Shown here piece by piece: positions 35,101 through 43,212 of a stretch of 54,277 nucleotides of DNA. The position numbers and the translations under genes are program-made. Each line of letters begins with the position of its first letter. Positions within the stretch are counted from its first letter, which is position 1. The notes under the pieces were generated by a model, which did not search any database, was not told where the DNA came from, and worked only from the letters and a program-made list of their open reading frames with translations. Origin of the DNA: Mycobacterium sp. (GTDB lineage Bacteria > Actinomycetota > Actinomycetes > Mycobacteriales > Mycobacteriaceae). Location of the stretch: positions 1 through 54,277 of the forward strand of contig JAGQTQ010000037.1 in NCBI GenBank assembly GCA_020438905.1, given 5' to 3'.

Positions 35101-35523
35101 ATGGAAAACAATGGGCCGTTCGGGATCGACCCCGAAGAATTCGACCGCGTCGTCCGAGAGACCGGTGAGGGTCTGCGCGACGCCTTCGAACAGGTCGGCA
35201 GGTTCTTCGGCAGTTCACCGGACCGGGCGGGCTTCGGCATGCTCTTCGACCAGTTCGCCCGGACAGCCCAGCGGCCACGCCCGCAACCGGAGACCGCGGG
35301 GGAGGCCGGCGACGGAGTGTGGGCCATCTACATCTCCGACGCCGACGGCAAAGCCCACGTCGAGCAGGTCTACAAGACCGAACTGGACGCGCTGCGGGCC
35401 AACAAGCACAACACCGACCCGACCCGGTGTGTGCGTTTCCTGCCCTACGGGATCGACGTCAGCGTGCTCGACGCCGGCCCCGGGGACGGCGGGGTTGAGA
35501 CGGATCGGACCGAATCGTCCTGA
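35101..35523 (+). CDS. Small acidic protein of unknown function (Rv0313-like)
   Basis: A 140-residue protein from the ATG at 35101. Residues 1-60 are helical and acidic (DPEEFDRVVRETGEGLRDAF), followed by a Pro-rich hinge and a compact domain VWAIYISDADGKAHVEQVY then ALRANKHNTDPTRCVRFLPYG. No catalytic motif or membrane segment is visible. It follows the Rv0311-like gene by 79 bases on the same strand. Its size and place suggest the Rv0313 family. A perfect 11-bp hairpin terminator lies just after the stop, shared with the convergent PE-PPE gene. Confidence 0.78.
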   Translation: MENNGPFGIDPEEFDRVVRETGEGLRDAFEQVGRFFGSSPDRAGFGMLFDQFARTAQRPRPQPETAGEAGDGVWAIYISDADGKAHVEQVYKTELDALRANKHNTDPTRCVRFLPYGIDVSVLDAGPGDGGVETDRTESS

Positions 35524-35525
35524 TC

Positions 35526-35555
35526 CCCGTGTCGCGGGTTAACTCGCGACACGGG
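35526..35555. terminator. Bidirectional hairpin terminator
   Basis: CCCGTGTCGCG (35526-35536) and CGCGACACGGG (35545-35555) form a perfect 11-bp stem with loop GGTTAACT. It lies between the stop of the + strand gene (35523) and the stop of the PE-PPE gene (35539), overlapping the latter's last codons. Confidence 0.85.
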
Positions 35556-36942
35556 TCGGCCTGTTGGCGGTGCCGGCTTTCCTTTTGTTTTCCGCGCCGG
35601 CCCTCTTGCTTTCCGCGGCGGCGGGATGGCCGGTGGTGCCGGCCGGCTTCAGGTGTGCGCGCCGAGCCCCGGTTTCCGGCCCTGCTGCTGCGGGCTGCGC
35701 ACCTGAGGGTGCCGTCTGCGGCGTCGCTGCCGGGTTCGCCATCTCCGTCATCGCCGAGAGATCTGCTGTGACTGCCACTGCTGCACCCGGGATCCGGTGT
35801 TGTTGCGGTGCGGCGGCGGTGGGCGGGGGTGCGGGCCCGCCGACGGGTTTGAGGTCTTCGCAGAAGTTCTCGATACCTTCGATGACCGCGTTGGCAAGGT
35901 CGCCGATCGCCGTAATGGGGTTGATTCGGGGGATCAGTCGCGCAGTGGTGGGGGTGCCGGGACTGATCGATCGGTCGTAGCCCCATTCGACCATCACGGT
36001 CAGCGCGGGTTCGACGAGGTCCAGCAACGGCGCGGGGAAGCCGAGGTACTGCAGCGGCAGCAGCAGTGGCAGGCGCGGCGGCTTGAGCGTGACGTAGGTG
36101 ATGTTGCCCATCGTGGTGTCGGGCAACGCCCGCGGACCGTCCATATCGGCCGGGTAGTAGTTGCCGTGCAGAAGCCACGATCCGAACAACACGTTGAGAT
36201 CGGCCAGCAGATTGACGGGGTAGAGCGGGAAATCCGCGGTGCCGTCGTACTGCCAACTGACATAGAGGGTGGTGTACGGCGTGTCGACTGGCGTCGACCC
36301 GTCGAAGCGGGCGTCGATGAACGGGATGTACAGGCCGGGAAACCGTTGCATGATTCCGCCGTTGGGCCGGTTGGGGCTGCCCATCAGGAAGAACTGCAAC
36401 TGGTCGGTCGCCGGAGGCCCACCCGGCTGGTTCTGCAGCCCGCGCATCTCGCGGACCATGACGTTGGCGCTCGAGGAGTAGCCGAAGGAGACAACCTGCT
36501 CTCCGGGGCCCAGGCCGGGCAGGGTCTGGGCGATGGCCCAGTCGATGTTGTGGACACCCTGCTGCTGGGCGGGCTCGTAGGGCCAGGCGCCGAGAATCGG
36601 CAGACCGATATCGGCGGGCCACGGCACGAGGGTGAAGTCCCAGCCGTAGTAAGGGGAGGCCGGGTTGTTCTCGCTGTCGATGTAGCCCTGACCGAAGGTG
36701 CCGACCGGCCTGAACAGGTCGGTGTTGGGTTGGGGGTACCAGGGGTCGCCGCCGAGTTGCTGTTGCATCTTCGGGGTCAGTCCGGCCGGGTTGTCATTGC
36801 CGCCCATCACCAGCAGCGTGCTGGTGAGTAGCTGGATGCCCGCGGTGAGGGAGGCCAGCAGCGCCAGGCCCACCGCCAGCACCGTCGCGGCCAGGCCTAT
36901 GGCGGCCGACCGAATGACCCCGAACAGGAATTTGCCGCCCAC
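35539..36942 (-). CDS. PE-PPE domain (serine hydrolase) membrane/exported protein
   Basis: A 467-residue protein from the GTG at 36942. The N terminus is a membrane anchor or uncleaved signal (IRSAAIGLAATVLAVGLALL). Residues 45-290 are a PE-PPE domain, an alpha/beta hydrolase known from mycobacterial PE and PPE proteins: GYIDSENNPASPYYGW near 88, PGEQVVSFGYSSSANVMV near 147 with a Gly-Tyr-Ser-Ser-Ser nucleophile elbow, and PNRPNGGIMQRFPGLYIP near 190 (split). No PE or PPE module precedes it, so export would rely on the N-terminal segment. The C-terminal 100 residues are Ala/Pro-rich and end in a Lys/Arg-rich tail (ESKRAGAENKRKAG). Acyl-ester hydrolysis in the cell envelope is the probable role. 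Confidence 0.88.
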   Translation of the reverse strand: MGGKFLFGVIRSAAIGLAATVLAVGLALLASLTAGIQLLTSTLLVMGGNDNPAGLTPKMQQQLGGDPWYPQPNTDLFRPVGTFGQGYIDSENNPASPYYGWDFTLVPWPADIGLPILGAWPYEPAQQQGVHNIDWAIAQTLPGLGPGEQVVSFGYSSSANVMVREMRGLQNQPGGPPATDQLQFFLMGSPNRPNGGIMQRFPGLYIPFIDARFDGSTPVDTPYTTLYVSWQYDGTADFPLYPVNLLADLNVLFGSWLLHGNYYPADMDGPRALPDTTMGNITYVTLKPPRLPLLLPLQYLGFPAPLLDLVEPALTVMVEWGYDRSISPGTPTTARLIPRINPITAIGDLANAVIEGIENFCEDLKPVGGPAPPPTAAAPQQHRIPGAAVAVTADLSAMTEMANPAATPQTAPSGAQPAAAGPETGARRAHLKPAGTTGHPAAAESKRAGAENKRKAGTANRPTRVAS

Positions 36943-37130
36943 GAAACCCCCTCGCCCCCGCCAGTGCCGCCGCCGGGTGCTCGCTTGTGAAGATATTATC
37001 TGCTCAACCGATTGGCGTCACGTTTTCGCAGCTAGAAGATCTATCGGTGGCGGCGGTTAGGTAACTGGACGGCGGCAGGTTCGCCCCCGGTCTTATGCGC
37101 TGGCGCCACAGGGCTTTAGAGTCGTGGACT

Positions 37131-38033
37131 ATGCCCGAGATGGACCGCCGAAATGCGCTGATGATGGCAGGCCTCGGCCTGGCCGTCGTCGCCACTCCCA
37201 CGCCCAAGGCGCTCGCCAATCCGATGGCCCCTGAGCCCCCATTGCCCGGTTCCGAGGGTCCCGCGGGCTCGGCGCCGCCGCCCGGTGCGCCGTCGCTGCC
37301 GCCGCCCCCGGGGGCCGCGGTGCCGGGGATCTTCGGCGACGAGTTCGACGGGCCGGCCGGTTCAGCCCCGAACCCCGCATTGTGGAGCATCGCCCAACGC
37401 CGCGAGACGATCAAGAACCCGGTGTTCTGGGATCGGCCCGAGAATATGGGTCAGTACCGCGACGACCGCGAGCACGTCTTCCTCGACGGCAACTCCAATC
37501 TCGTCATCCGGGCCACCCGGGAGGCCCCGGGTAAGTACGTCAGCGGCAAGATCGTCGGCAACTTCGCTGCGCCGATCGGCCACACGTTCGAGGCCCGGGT
37601 GAAGTTCAATTGCCTCACGCCCGGTTGCTGGCCTGCCTGGTGGCTGATCAACGACATCAAGCCGCGCGGTGGCGAGGTCGACCTCGTCGAGTGGTACGGC
37701 AACATGGAATGGCCCTCGGGGACCACGGTGCACGCACGACTGGACGGCACCTCGTTCGCGACGATGCCGCACCCCGTCGACGATGCGTGGCACACCTGGA
37801 GGATGACCTGGAATCCATCGGGCATGTACTTCTGGCAGGACTTTCAGCCCGGGATGGAGCCGTACTTCGAGGTGCCGGCGAACTCCATCGAGGACTGGCC
37901 GTTCAACGACCCGGGCTACGAATTGCGGCCGGTGTTCAACCTTGCCGTCGGTGGTTCGGGCGGCAAGGACGGGGCCACCGGTAACTACCCGGCCGAGCTT
38001 CTCGTCGACTGGGTGCGGATCTTCCCGGGCTAA
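37131..38033 (+). CDS. Glycosyl hydrolase family 16 (beta-1,3-glucanase-like, Rv0315-like)
   Basis: A 300-residue secreted protein from the ATG at 37131; the upstream ATG at 37095 would add 12 residues ahead of the leader. The leader MPEMDRRNALMMAGLGLAVV with Arg-Arg followed by a hydrophobic stretch suggests Tat export, and cleavage is likely near ALANP. After a Pro/Gly-rich linker the GH16 jelly-roll begins at GDEFDGPAG near 68; the catalytic motif is GEVDLVEWYG near residues 181-190 (Glu-x-Asp-x-x-Glu form). It would cleave beta-1,3-glucans or a related glycan. It closely matches Rv0315, a secreted GH16 protein. The 188-base gap before it is AT-rich around 36990-37005 but no convincing promoter was found. 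Confidence 0.93.
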   Translation: MPEMDRRNALMMAGLGLAVVATPTPKALANPMAPEPPLPGSEGPAGSAPPPGAPSLPPPPGAAVPGIFGDEFDGPAGSAPNPALWSIAQRRETIKNPVFWDRPENMGQYRDDREHVFLDGNSNLVIRATREAPGKYVSGKIVGNFAAPIGHTFEARVKFNCLTPGCWPAWWLINDIKPRGGEVDLVEWYGNMEWPSGTTVHARLDGTSFATMPHPVDDAWHTWRMTWNPSGMYFWQDFQPGMEPYFEVPANSIEDWPFNDPGYELRPVFNLAVGGSGGKDGATGNYPAELLVDWVRIFPG

Positions 38034-38072
38034 ACCGCCCCATGACGGTCCCGCGCGGCTTAGTGTTCGCGC

Positions 38073-38231
38073 GTGGACATTCTCATCATGATCCTGCTGT
38101 TGGCCATCGTGCTGTTGATCTGGCGGGGCGCCAACCGCCATCTGATCATCGCCCTGTGGTTCGTCGGACTGGTGGCCGTGGTCGGCCTGTTCCGCTTCCA
38201 CGTCACCTCCGCTCTGGATCTGAGCTTCTGA
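38073..38231 (+). CDS. DUF5993 small membrane protein
   Basis: A 52-residue protein from the GTG at 38073, below the size usually annotated. It has two hydrophobic segments: ILIMILLLAIVLLIW (3-17) and HLIIALWFVGLVAVVGLF (23-40), then a short tail ending DLSF. This fits the DUF5993 family, which I recall as partner of DsbB-like proteins. Its stop shares one base with the DsbB start (TGATG at 38229-38233), so the two are translationally coupled. It is probably an accessory subunit of the DsbB-like protein in the cytoplasmic membrane. The 38-base leader follows directly after the GH16 gene. Confidence 0.8.
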   Translation: MDILIMILLLAIVLLIWRGANRHLIIALWFVGLVAVVGLFRFHVTSALDLSF

Positions 38232-38878
38232 TGGCCACCGAAGTCGATCAGCAGCCCGGGGTCGGTGGCGACACCCAGAGCCGGTTCTGGGGCTTTGCCG
38301 GCTTCTGGGGTCTGCACGCGTGGATCTTCGCCTACAGCTTCGTCATGCTCAGCGCGTTCTACATCCAGTTCGTGGAGGGCGAGTTCCCCTGCCCGCTGTG
38401 CATGCTGCAGCGTTTCGGGATGATCCTGTCGACGGCGGGCGCCCTGCTCATCGTCATGCAGGCCCGCCGCGGCACATTGACCGCCGCGAAATACTCGCAG
38501 GGCCTCGGCATGGGCCTACTGGGCGCGCTGATCGGCGGCGCCGAGGTGTCGGTGCGCCAGATCCTGCTGCACATCAAACCCGGGGACCCCGGCTACGGTG
38601 CGCCGGTACTGGGAATACACCTGTACACCTGGGCGCTGATCACCTTCATCATCGTGATCGCCTACTGCGGCGTGCAGTTGGTCCTGGCGCCGCGAGGCAT
38701 CCCCCAGGCCCCGCCCGAGGGCAGTGCGCTGCGGACGTTGTCGACGGTGATCATTTGGATCTTCATCGGCGTGGTGGCGGCCAACGTGGTGGCGATCATC
38801 TTCCTGGAGGGCTTCGCGTGGGTCCTGCCCGACGACCCGACGGGCTACAACCTGATCGACCAATTCCGCGGTCGTTAG
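38231..38878 (+). CDS. DsbB-like disulfide bond formation protein
   Basis: A 215-residue membrane protein with about five hydrophobic segments, starting at the ATG at 38231. The quinone-linked redox motif Cys54-Pro-Leu-Cys57 sits in the expected loop (EFPCPLCMLQRFGM). DsbB passes electrons from a DsbA-type thiol oxidase to quinones. The second, exported Cys pair of classical DsbB is absent: the only other Cys is Cys146 inside a membrane segment. Mycobacteria generally use VKOR for this step, so a DsbB-like protein beside DUF5993 is probably a specialised system. The stop overlaps the stop of the convergent MFS transporter gene by three bases. Confidence 0.88.
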   Translation: MATEVDQQPGVGGDTQSRFWGFAGFWGLHAWIFAYSFVMLSAFYIQFVEGEFPCPLCMLQRFGMILSTAGALLIVMQARRGTLTAAKYSQGLGMGLLGALIGGAEVSVRQILLHIKPGDPGYGAPVLGIHLYTWALITFIIVIAYCGVQLVLAPRGIPQAPPEGSALRTLSTVIIWIFIGVVAANVVAIIFLEGFAWVLPDDPTGYNLIDQFRGR

Positions 38879-40017
38879 GTCCGCAGCGGCGGTCGAATGA
38901 CCAGCGTCAGGTAAGCGAGCAGCGCCAGGCCGGCGATCCCCGCAGCGAGCGGGGGGAGGTACCGGATCGGCATGCCGGCGCCCAGCGCTGCTCCGGCGGC
39001 GGCGCTTCCCAGTGCGCTGCCGAGGTAGATCGCCGACCCGTTGACCGCGACGGCAATCGCACCCACGTCGGGAGCGCGTTCGAGCAGTAGATGTTGCTGG
39101 GGTGGCGGTGAGGCGAAACCCGCCGCGCCCCAGCAGCCCAGAGCCATCGCGACGAGCACCGTCGAAGTGCCTGCCGGTGTGACGGCCGCCGCCGCGGCGA
39201 TGAACAAACCCAGAACGAACGGCATCACTCTGGTGGCACTGGCCGACCTGTCGACGATGAATCCGATCGTGATCGCCCCGACGATCCCGCCGATCCCCCA
39301 TACCCACAGCAACGCCGTGGGACGGGTGATCCCGGCCGTGGCCTGCAGGATCGGCGCGATGTAGGTGTAGAGGCCGAGGCTGGCGATGTTGAACAGCAGG
39401 GTGACGATGACGATGGGGGTGACCCGGCGGTCGGTGAGGGTGGCCAGCCGGGCCGGGAAGCCCGGCGGAGCAGCGATATGCAGACGGGGAATGAACGCCG
39501 CAATCGCGGCGGTGGAAAGAATGCCGACGGCCGACACCCACCAGAAGGCTGATCGCCAGCCCATATGCTCGGCCAGCACCAGACCAACCGGCACACCGAT
39601 CACGGTGCCGGCGCTCAGCCCGGCCAGGATCAGCGACAGGGCACGTCCACGGCGTTGCGGTGGCACCATCTGCGCGGCGGTGGCGGCGGCCGTCGGGGAG
39701 TACAGGCCGGCTCCGATTCCGGCTATGACGCGGGCCGCGAGTAGCAGTGGGAACGAATCCGCCAGTGCGCTGGCGACATTGCCGACGGTGAAGACGGCCA
39801 TCGCCGAGAGCAGAAGAGTCTTGGTGTTGGATTTGAGCACCGAGGACAACAGCGGGCCGGAGACGGCGTAACTCAGAGTGAACACGGTGACCATCTGGCC
39901 CGCCTCTGCTTCGGTGACACCGATCTGGGCGGAGATGTCGGGAATCAGACCTGCGACGATGAACGCGTCCAGGCCCAGTGCGAACGTGCCCAGTGCGAGC
40001 AGCAGTACCTTGTGCAT
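38875..40017 (-). CDS. MFS transporter (Ara/AraJ-like drug:H+ antiporter type)
   Basis: A 380-residue major facilitator with about twelve hydrophobic segments, from the ATG at 40017. Typical blocks are TLSYAVSGPLLSSVL near 50, ARVIAGIGAGLYSPTAAATA near 94, and GLSAGTVIGVPVGLVLAEHMGWR near 133 (split), the pattern of the DHA1 12-helix exporter group. It would export a small molecule with protons. It is the last gene of a leftward run with an FAD monooxygenase, a racemase-fold protein and a HemB paralogue, and lies 27 bases from the expected hemB stop, so export or import of that pathway's compound is likely. Confidence 0.92.
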   Translation of the reverse strand: MHKVLLLALGTFALGLDAFIVAGLIPDISAQIGVTEAEAGQMVTVFTLSYAVSGPLLSSVLKSNTKTLLLSAMAVFTVGNVASALADSFPLLLAARVIAGIGAGLYSPTAAATAAQMVPPQRRGRALSLILAGLSAGTVIGVPVGLVLAEHMGWRSAFWWVSAVGILSTAAIAAFIPRLHIAAPPGFPARLATLTDRRVTPIVIVTLLFNIASLGLYTYIAPILQATAGITRPTALLWVWGIGGIVGAITIGFIVDRSASATRVMPFVLGLFIAAAAAVTPAGTSTVLVAMALGCWGAAGFASPPPQQHLLLERAPDVGAIAVAVNGSAIYLGSALGSAAAGAALGAGMPIRYLPPLAAGIAGLALLAYLTLVIRPPLRT

Positions 40018-40044
40018 CGGATCATCCGCGCCCTTGCAATGAGG

Positions 40045-41035
40045 TCAATAGTCGACTTCGTTCAGAAGGACTCCGGCCGCCTCGGTTGCCCAGTAGGAGA
40101 TGATGATCGTCGCGCCGGCCCGCCGGATGGACAGCAGGGATTCGACGATCGCCTTGTTGCGGTCCAGGCCGCCCTGCGCTGCAGCGGCTTCGATCATGAT
40201 GTATTCGCCAGGACACCTGGTAGGCCGCCAGCGGAAGGTGCGTGAGGTCCGCAACCCGGGTGATGACGTCAAGGCAGGGCAGCGCCGGCTTGACCATGAC
40301 GATGTCGGCGCCCTCGGCGATGTCCAGCGAGATCTCGCGGCGGGCCTCTCTGCTGTTGCCCGGAAACTGCTGATAGGTCCTGCGGTCGCCGTTGAGCGAC
40401 GACTCGACGGCATCGCGAAACGGCCCGTAGAAGCTGGAGGCGAACTTTGCGGCGTAGGCCATGATCGCCACCGACTGGTGGCCCGCAGCGTCGAGGGCGT
40501 CGCGCATCGCACCGACCTGGCCGTCCATCATGCCGCTGGGTGCGACCATCTGCGCACCCGCATCGGCTTGCGCGACAGCCACCTCGGCGAACCTTGCGAT
40601 GCTGGCATCGTTGTCGACATCGCCACAGGGGCCCAGGACTCCGCTGTGGCCGTGTGTGGTGTATTCATCCAGGTTCACGTCACCCATCACGACGATGGCG
40701 TTGCCGACTTCGGCTACGACGGCGCGGAGCGCGCGTTGCATGATTCCGGTGGGATCGGAGGCTTCCGTACCGGTCTCGTCCTTGACCGACGGGATGCCGA
40801 AGAGCATGACACCGCCGACTCCCGCCGCGGCCGCATCCGCTGCAGCCCGTGCCGCCGAGCTCACCGGATGCTGGTACTGACCCGGCATCGAGGGGATCTC
40901 CCGCGCGTGGTCGATACCGTCCCGAACGAAGATCGGCTGGATCAATCCGGAAGGCGGGAGCGACACCTCGGCGGTCAGCCGACGCAGGGCCGCGGTGCGG
41001 CGCAAGCGCCGCGGGCGGTGACGCGGCGGGGTCAT
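40045..41035 (-). pseudogene. HemB (delta-aminolevulinate dehydratase) paralogue with a frameshift
   Basis: A 5-aminolevulinate dehydratase homologue interrupted by one extra base, best placed at 40210 (A on + strand). Before it, residues 1-275 read in one frame through AAYQVS; after it, [20 protein letters not shown] to the end LLNEVDY continues in another frame and stops at 40045, restoring a normal length near 330. Read without correction, the protein instead runs to a stop at 40022 with a wrong tail. Both Schiff-base lysines are present ([12 protein letters not shown], Lys197; MVKPALP, Lys249). The metal-site block is GDVNLDEYTTHGHSG, where M. tuberculosis HemB has Cys residues. The main hemB of mycobacteria lies with hemC and hemD, so this is an extra copy. 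The start overlaps the racemase-like gene by four bases. A sequencing error is possible. Confidence 0.82.
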
Positions 41036-41850
41036 TGCTCGCTACCCGGTTCGACATCGTTGCCGCGGAACACGGACTCGATATGAGCGGTCATCGCCGC
41101 CTCCGGTCGCGCGTACCAGAAGCCCGTCGTCGGTCTGGTGCTGCATCCCAGCGCCCGAAGGCGGACCTCGGTCTCCGCGGATTTCAACAGCATTCCCAGC
41201 GGATCGAGGACCGGGATTCCGGCGAGGGCGTGGATCTCGTAATGCCACAGAATCTCCGCGGGCAAACCCTCGGCCGGAATGATCACCTGGGCGCCGGCGT
41301 CGGCGGCGTCCTCGGCGGCGGCGGTGAAGTCGCTGAGGAACGACTCGGGATCGCCGGCTATCGCGGCGACCACGGCGTCCTTGCCGCCGGGTATCACCGA
41401 GTAGCCGGTCAGTAGATGATCGGCGCGATAACGGCGCACGTTGTCGACGATGGGCTCACGAAGGCCGGCAGCGAATCCGATGATCCCGAAACGGATCTCC
41501 TCGCGGGCACAGTGATGGAACAGGGTGCTTCCGTAGCCGAGGGTTGGAATGGCCGTCAGGCATCGGGCGGCGGGCAGACCGGGATCCTGGCCCGCTGCGA
41601 TCACCCAGGCGTCATATCCTTCGCGCTCGGCCGCAGCCGCCGTCCTGGCGAAATAGTGGTTGAAGTGCAGCGCCACGGCGCCGTAGCTCACGTACTGGTA
41701 TGGGACGTCGGTCTCGTAGGTGCTGCGGGGGAGGGTGTGGGTGACGACCTCTGTTCCGGGGTCGACGACATCGGCGATATGTGCTCGGTACCAACGGTCC
41801 AGTTCGGGCAAGCGATCTTCGATGACGTGTTTCTGCAGCCAGATTCTCAT
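41032..41850 (-). CDS. Asp/Glu/hydantoin racemase-fold protein lacking both catalytic cysteines
   Basis: A 272-residue protein of the Asp/Glu racemase superfamily, nearest to hydantoin racemases (MRIWLQKHVIEDRLPELDRW at the start; IAAGQDPGLPAARCLTAIPTLG around residue 84). In true racemases the first catalytic Cys sits where this protein has Ala-Gly (residues 86-87), and the second where it has IIPAEGLPAE (Ala193). Both thiols are therefore absent, so a two-base racemisation is unlikely and a different reaction such as decarboxylation, hydration or lyase chemistry is possible. It lies 13 bases after the FAD monooxygenase and overlaps the HemB paralogue by four, so the genes are translationally linked. 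Confidence 0.85.
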   Translation of the reverse strand: MRIWLQKHVIEDRLPELDRWYRAHIADVVDPGTEVVTHTLPRSTYETDVPYQYVSYGAVALHFNHYFARTAAAAEREGYDAWVIAAGQDPGLPAARCLTAIPTLGYGSTLFHHCAREEIRFGIIGFAAGLREPIVDNVRRYRADHLLTGYSVIPGGKDAVVAAIAGDPESFLSDFTAAAEDAADAGAQVIIPAEGLPAEILWHYEIHALAGIPVLDPLGMLLKSAETEVRLRALGCSTRPTTGFWYARPEAAMTAHIESVFRGNDVEPGSEQ

Positions 41851-41863
41851 TTGACCGTCCTCC

Positions 41864-43051
41864 CTATTCAGCGCGTACGGGTGTCAATGGGCTGTCGAGA
41901 AGTGCGGCGCGGACCAGAAATCGCCGCGCGGCCTCGGCGTCCCTTGCCAGCAGGTCGATGTCGTCCAGATGTTCCCTCAGTGCGGTGCGGCTCGGATCCT
42001 GCAAACCCTTGACCCGCCACTCGCTACGCGGGATCACCTCTTGGACAACATAGGTGCGTCTGATCTCGGCGACGTCCGCAACGGAGTTCCATCCGGTTCG
42101 TCCGAGGAGGAAGTCGGCGAGGACGGGCATCAGTGCAAAGGCCTCGTGGAGTCCGCAGTTCATGTTGAGCCCACCGGCTGTCGAGGTGACGTGGGCGGCG
42201 TCCCCGAGGATCATCACCGGTCCGCGGTCACAGAGGTAGCCGTCCGCAACGCCTCGGGTCAGTCGATAACTGTCGATCCGGTCGATACCCAGATCGCCGA
42301 CGTGCCAAGGGGTTGCGCGTTCCACGGCATTGCGGAGACGTTCCAGGTCGCCGCTGGGATGGGTGGTTCGGACGATCAGCCGGCTGGTGTCGGCCATCTG
42401 CAAGACGCTGACACCGTCACCCCCGCCGCGGAAATAGCACAGCCCGGACAGCGGCCGCCCCTCACGGGTGGGCGGCATCAGTTCGGCCAGATCCCGTGTT
42501 AGGTGGGCCCTTATTGCTCCGGTCGGGTATTCGGACGCTGTGAAGCCGAATCCGGCCGATGTCCGGACGGTCGAATGTGATCCGTCGCAACCGACCACAC
42601 TGTCAGCGTCGACGGTGAAAGGCCGCCCGTCATCTGTCGACACGACCGCGCTGGGTCCGCTCGGGTCCACACCCAGGGCAGTCAGGCCGGTGCGCACGAC
42701 GATCCGGGGTTCAGCGGCAAGAAGCAGCGCCAGGCGGTCGAGCAACGCCTGTTGGTCGAGATGAATCCGGAATGGGTGCCCGGTGCTGCTTTCGAGCAGT
42801 CGGTAGTCGACCTCGGTCCGGATCTCACCGTTGTTGTCCCGCCATTGAATGGAGGTAACCCGGACGGCATCGGGGTCCGCCGCAAGATCGATGCCTTCGG
42901 TCGCGAGCAGGTCGAGGGTCGAGGGATGAAACGTCGAGGCCTGGGACAGCGTGCTCAACGCATGTCGACCCTCGATGAGGGTCACGGACACCCCGCGCCT
43001 GCCCAGCAGCAGAGCCGATACCGCGCCTACCGGTCCCGCTCCGACGATCAC
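41864..43051 (-). CDS. FAD-dependent monooxygenase (PHBH-type aromatic hydroxylase family)
   Basis: A 395-residue class A flavoprotein monooxygenase. The GTG at 43051 puts the dinucleotide fold at the very N terminus (IVGAGPVGAVSALLLGRRG), followed by VVGCDGSHSTVRTSAG near 150 and the second FAD motif PVMILGDAAHVTSTAGGLNMN near 280. No earlier in-frame start was found, so the protein has a slightly clipped front relative to the family. It would use NAD(P)H and oxygen to hydroxylate an aromatic or similar ring. It is the first gene of the leftward run with the racemase-like, HemB-like and MFS genes, and divergent from a second racemase-fold gene across 161 bases. Substrate unknown; a pyrrole made by the HemB-like enzyme is a speculative idea. 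Confidence 0.9.
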   Translation of the reverse strand: MIVGAGPVGAVSALLLGRRGVSVTLIEGRHALSTLSQASTFHPSTLDLLATEGIDLAADPDAVRVTSIQWRDNNGEIRTEVDYRLLESSTGHPFRIHLDQQALLDRLALLLAAEPRIVVRTGLTALGVDPSGPSAVVSTDDGRPFTVDADSVVGCDGSHSTVRTSAGFGFTASEYPTGAIRAHLTRDLAELMPPTREGRPLSGLCYFRGGGDGVSVLQMADTSRLIVRTTHPSGDLERLRNAVERATPWHVGDLGIDRIDSYRLTRGVADGYLCDRGPVMILGDAAHVTSTAGGLNMNCGLHEAFALMPVLADFLLGRTGWNSVADVAEIRRTYVVQEVIPRSEWRVKGLQDPSRTALREHLDDIDLLARDAEAARRFLVRAALLDSPLTPVRAE

Positions 43052-43132
43052 GGCGTGCGGGTGGCGTCTGCCTGGCGCCCGAGATGGGGGCTGGTTGTTC
43101 GTGACCGGAGTGCCCTTCGACGTCGTATGTCG

Positions 43133-43161
43133 CCGGTGGCGGAGTATCTTCCGGTGGCGGA
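43133..43161. repeat. 11-bp direct repeats in the divergent promoter gap
   Basis: CCGGTGGCGGA occurs at 43133-43143 and 43151-43161, 18 bases apart start to start, in the gap between the FAD monooxygenase and the racemase-fold gene. It may be a regulator site; no regulator is adjacent. GGAGAAGG at 43196-43203 is the ribosome binding site for the + strand gene. Confidence 0.4.
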
Positions 43162-43212
43162 TTGAAGCGCGATCGTACCGGGGGTGGATGCTGCCGGAGA
43201 AGGATTCTCGAG

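Noticed and set aside
40022..40216. Altered C-terminal tail of the HemB-like protein as a genuine new domain
   Set aside because: The tail ([10 protein letters not shown] onward) is low-complexity frameshifted sequence, and the conserved HemB end is intact in the adjacent frame.
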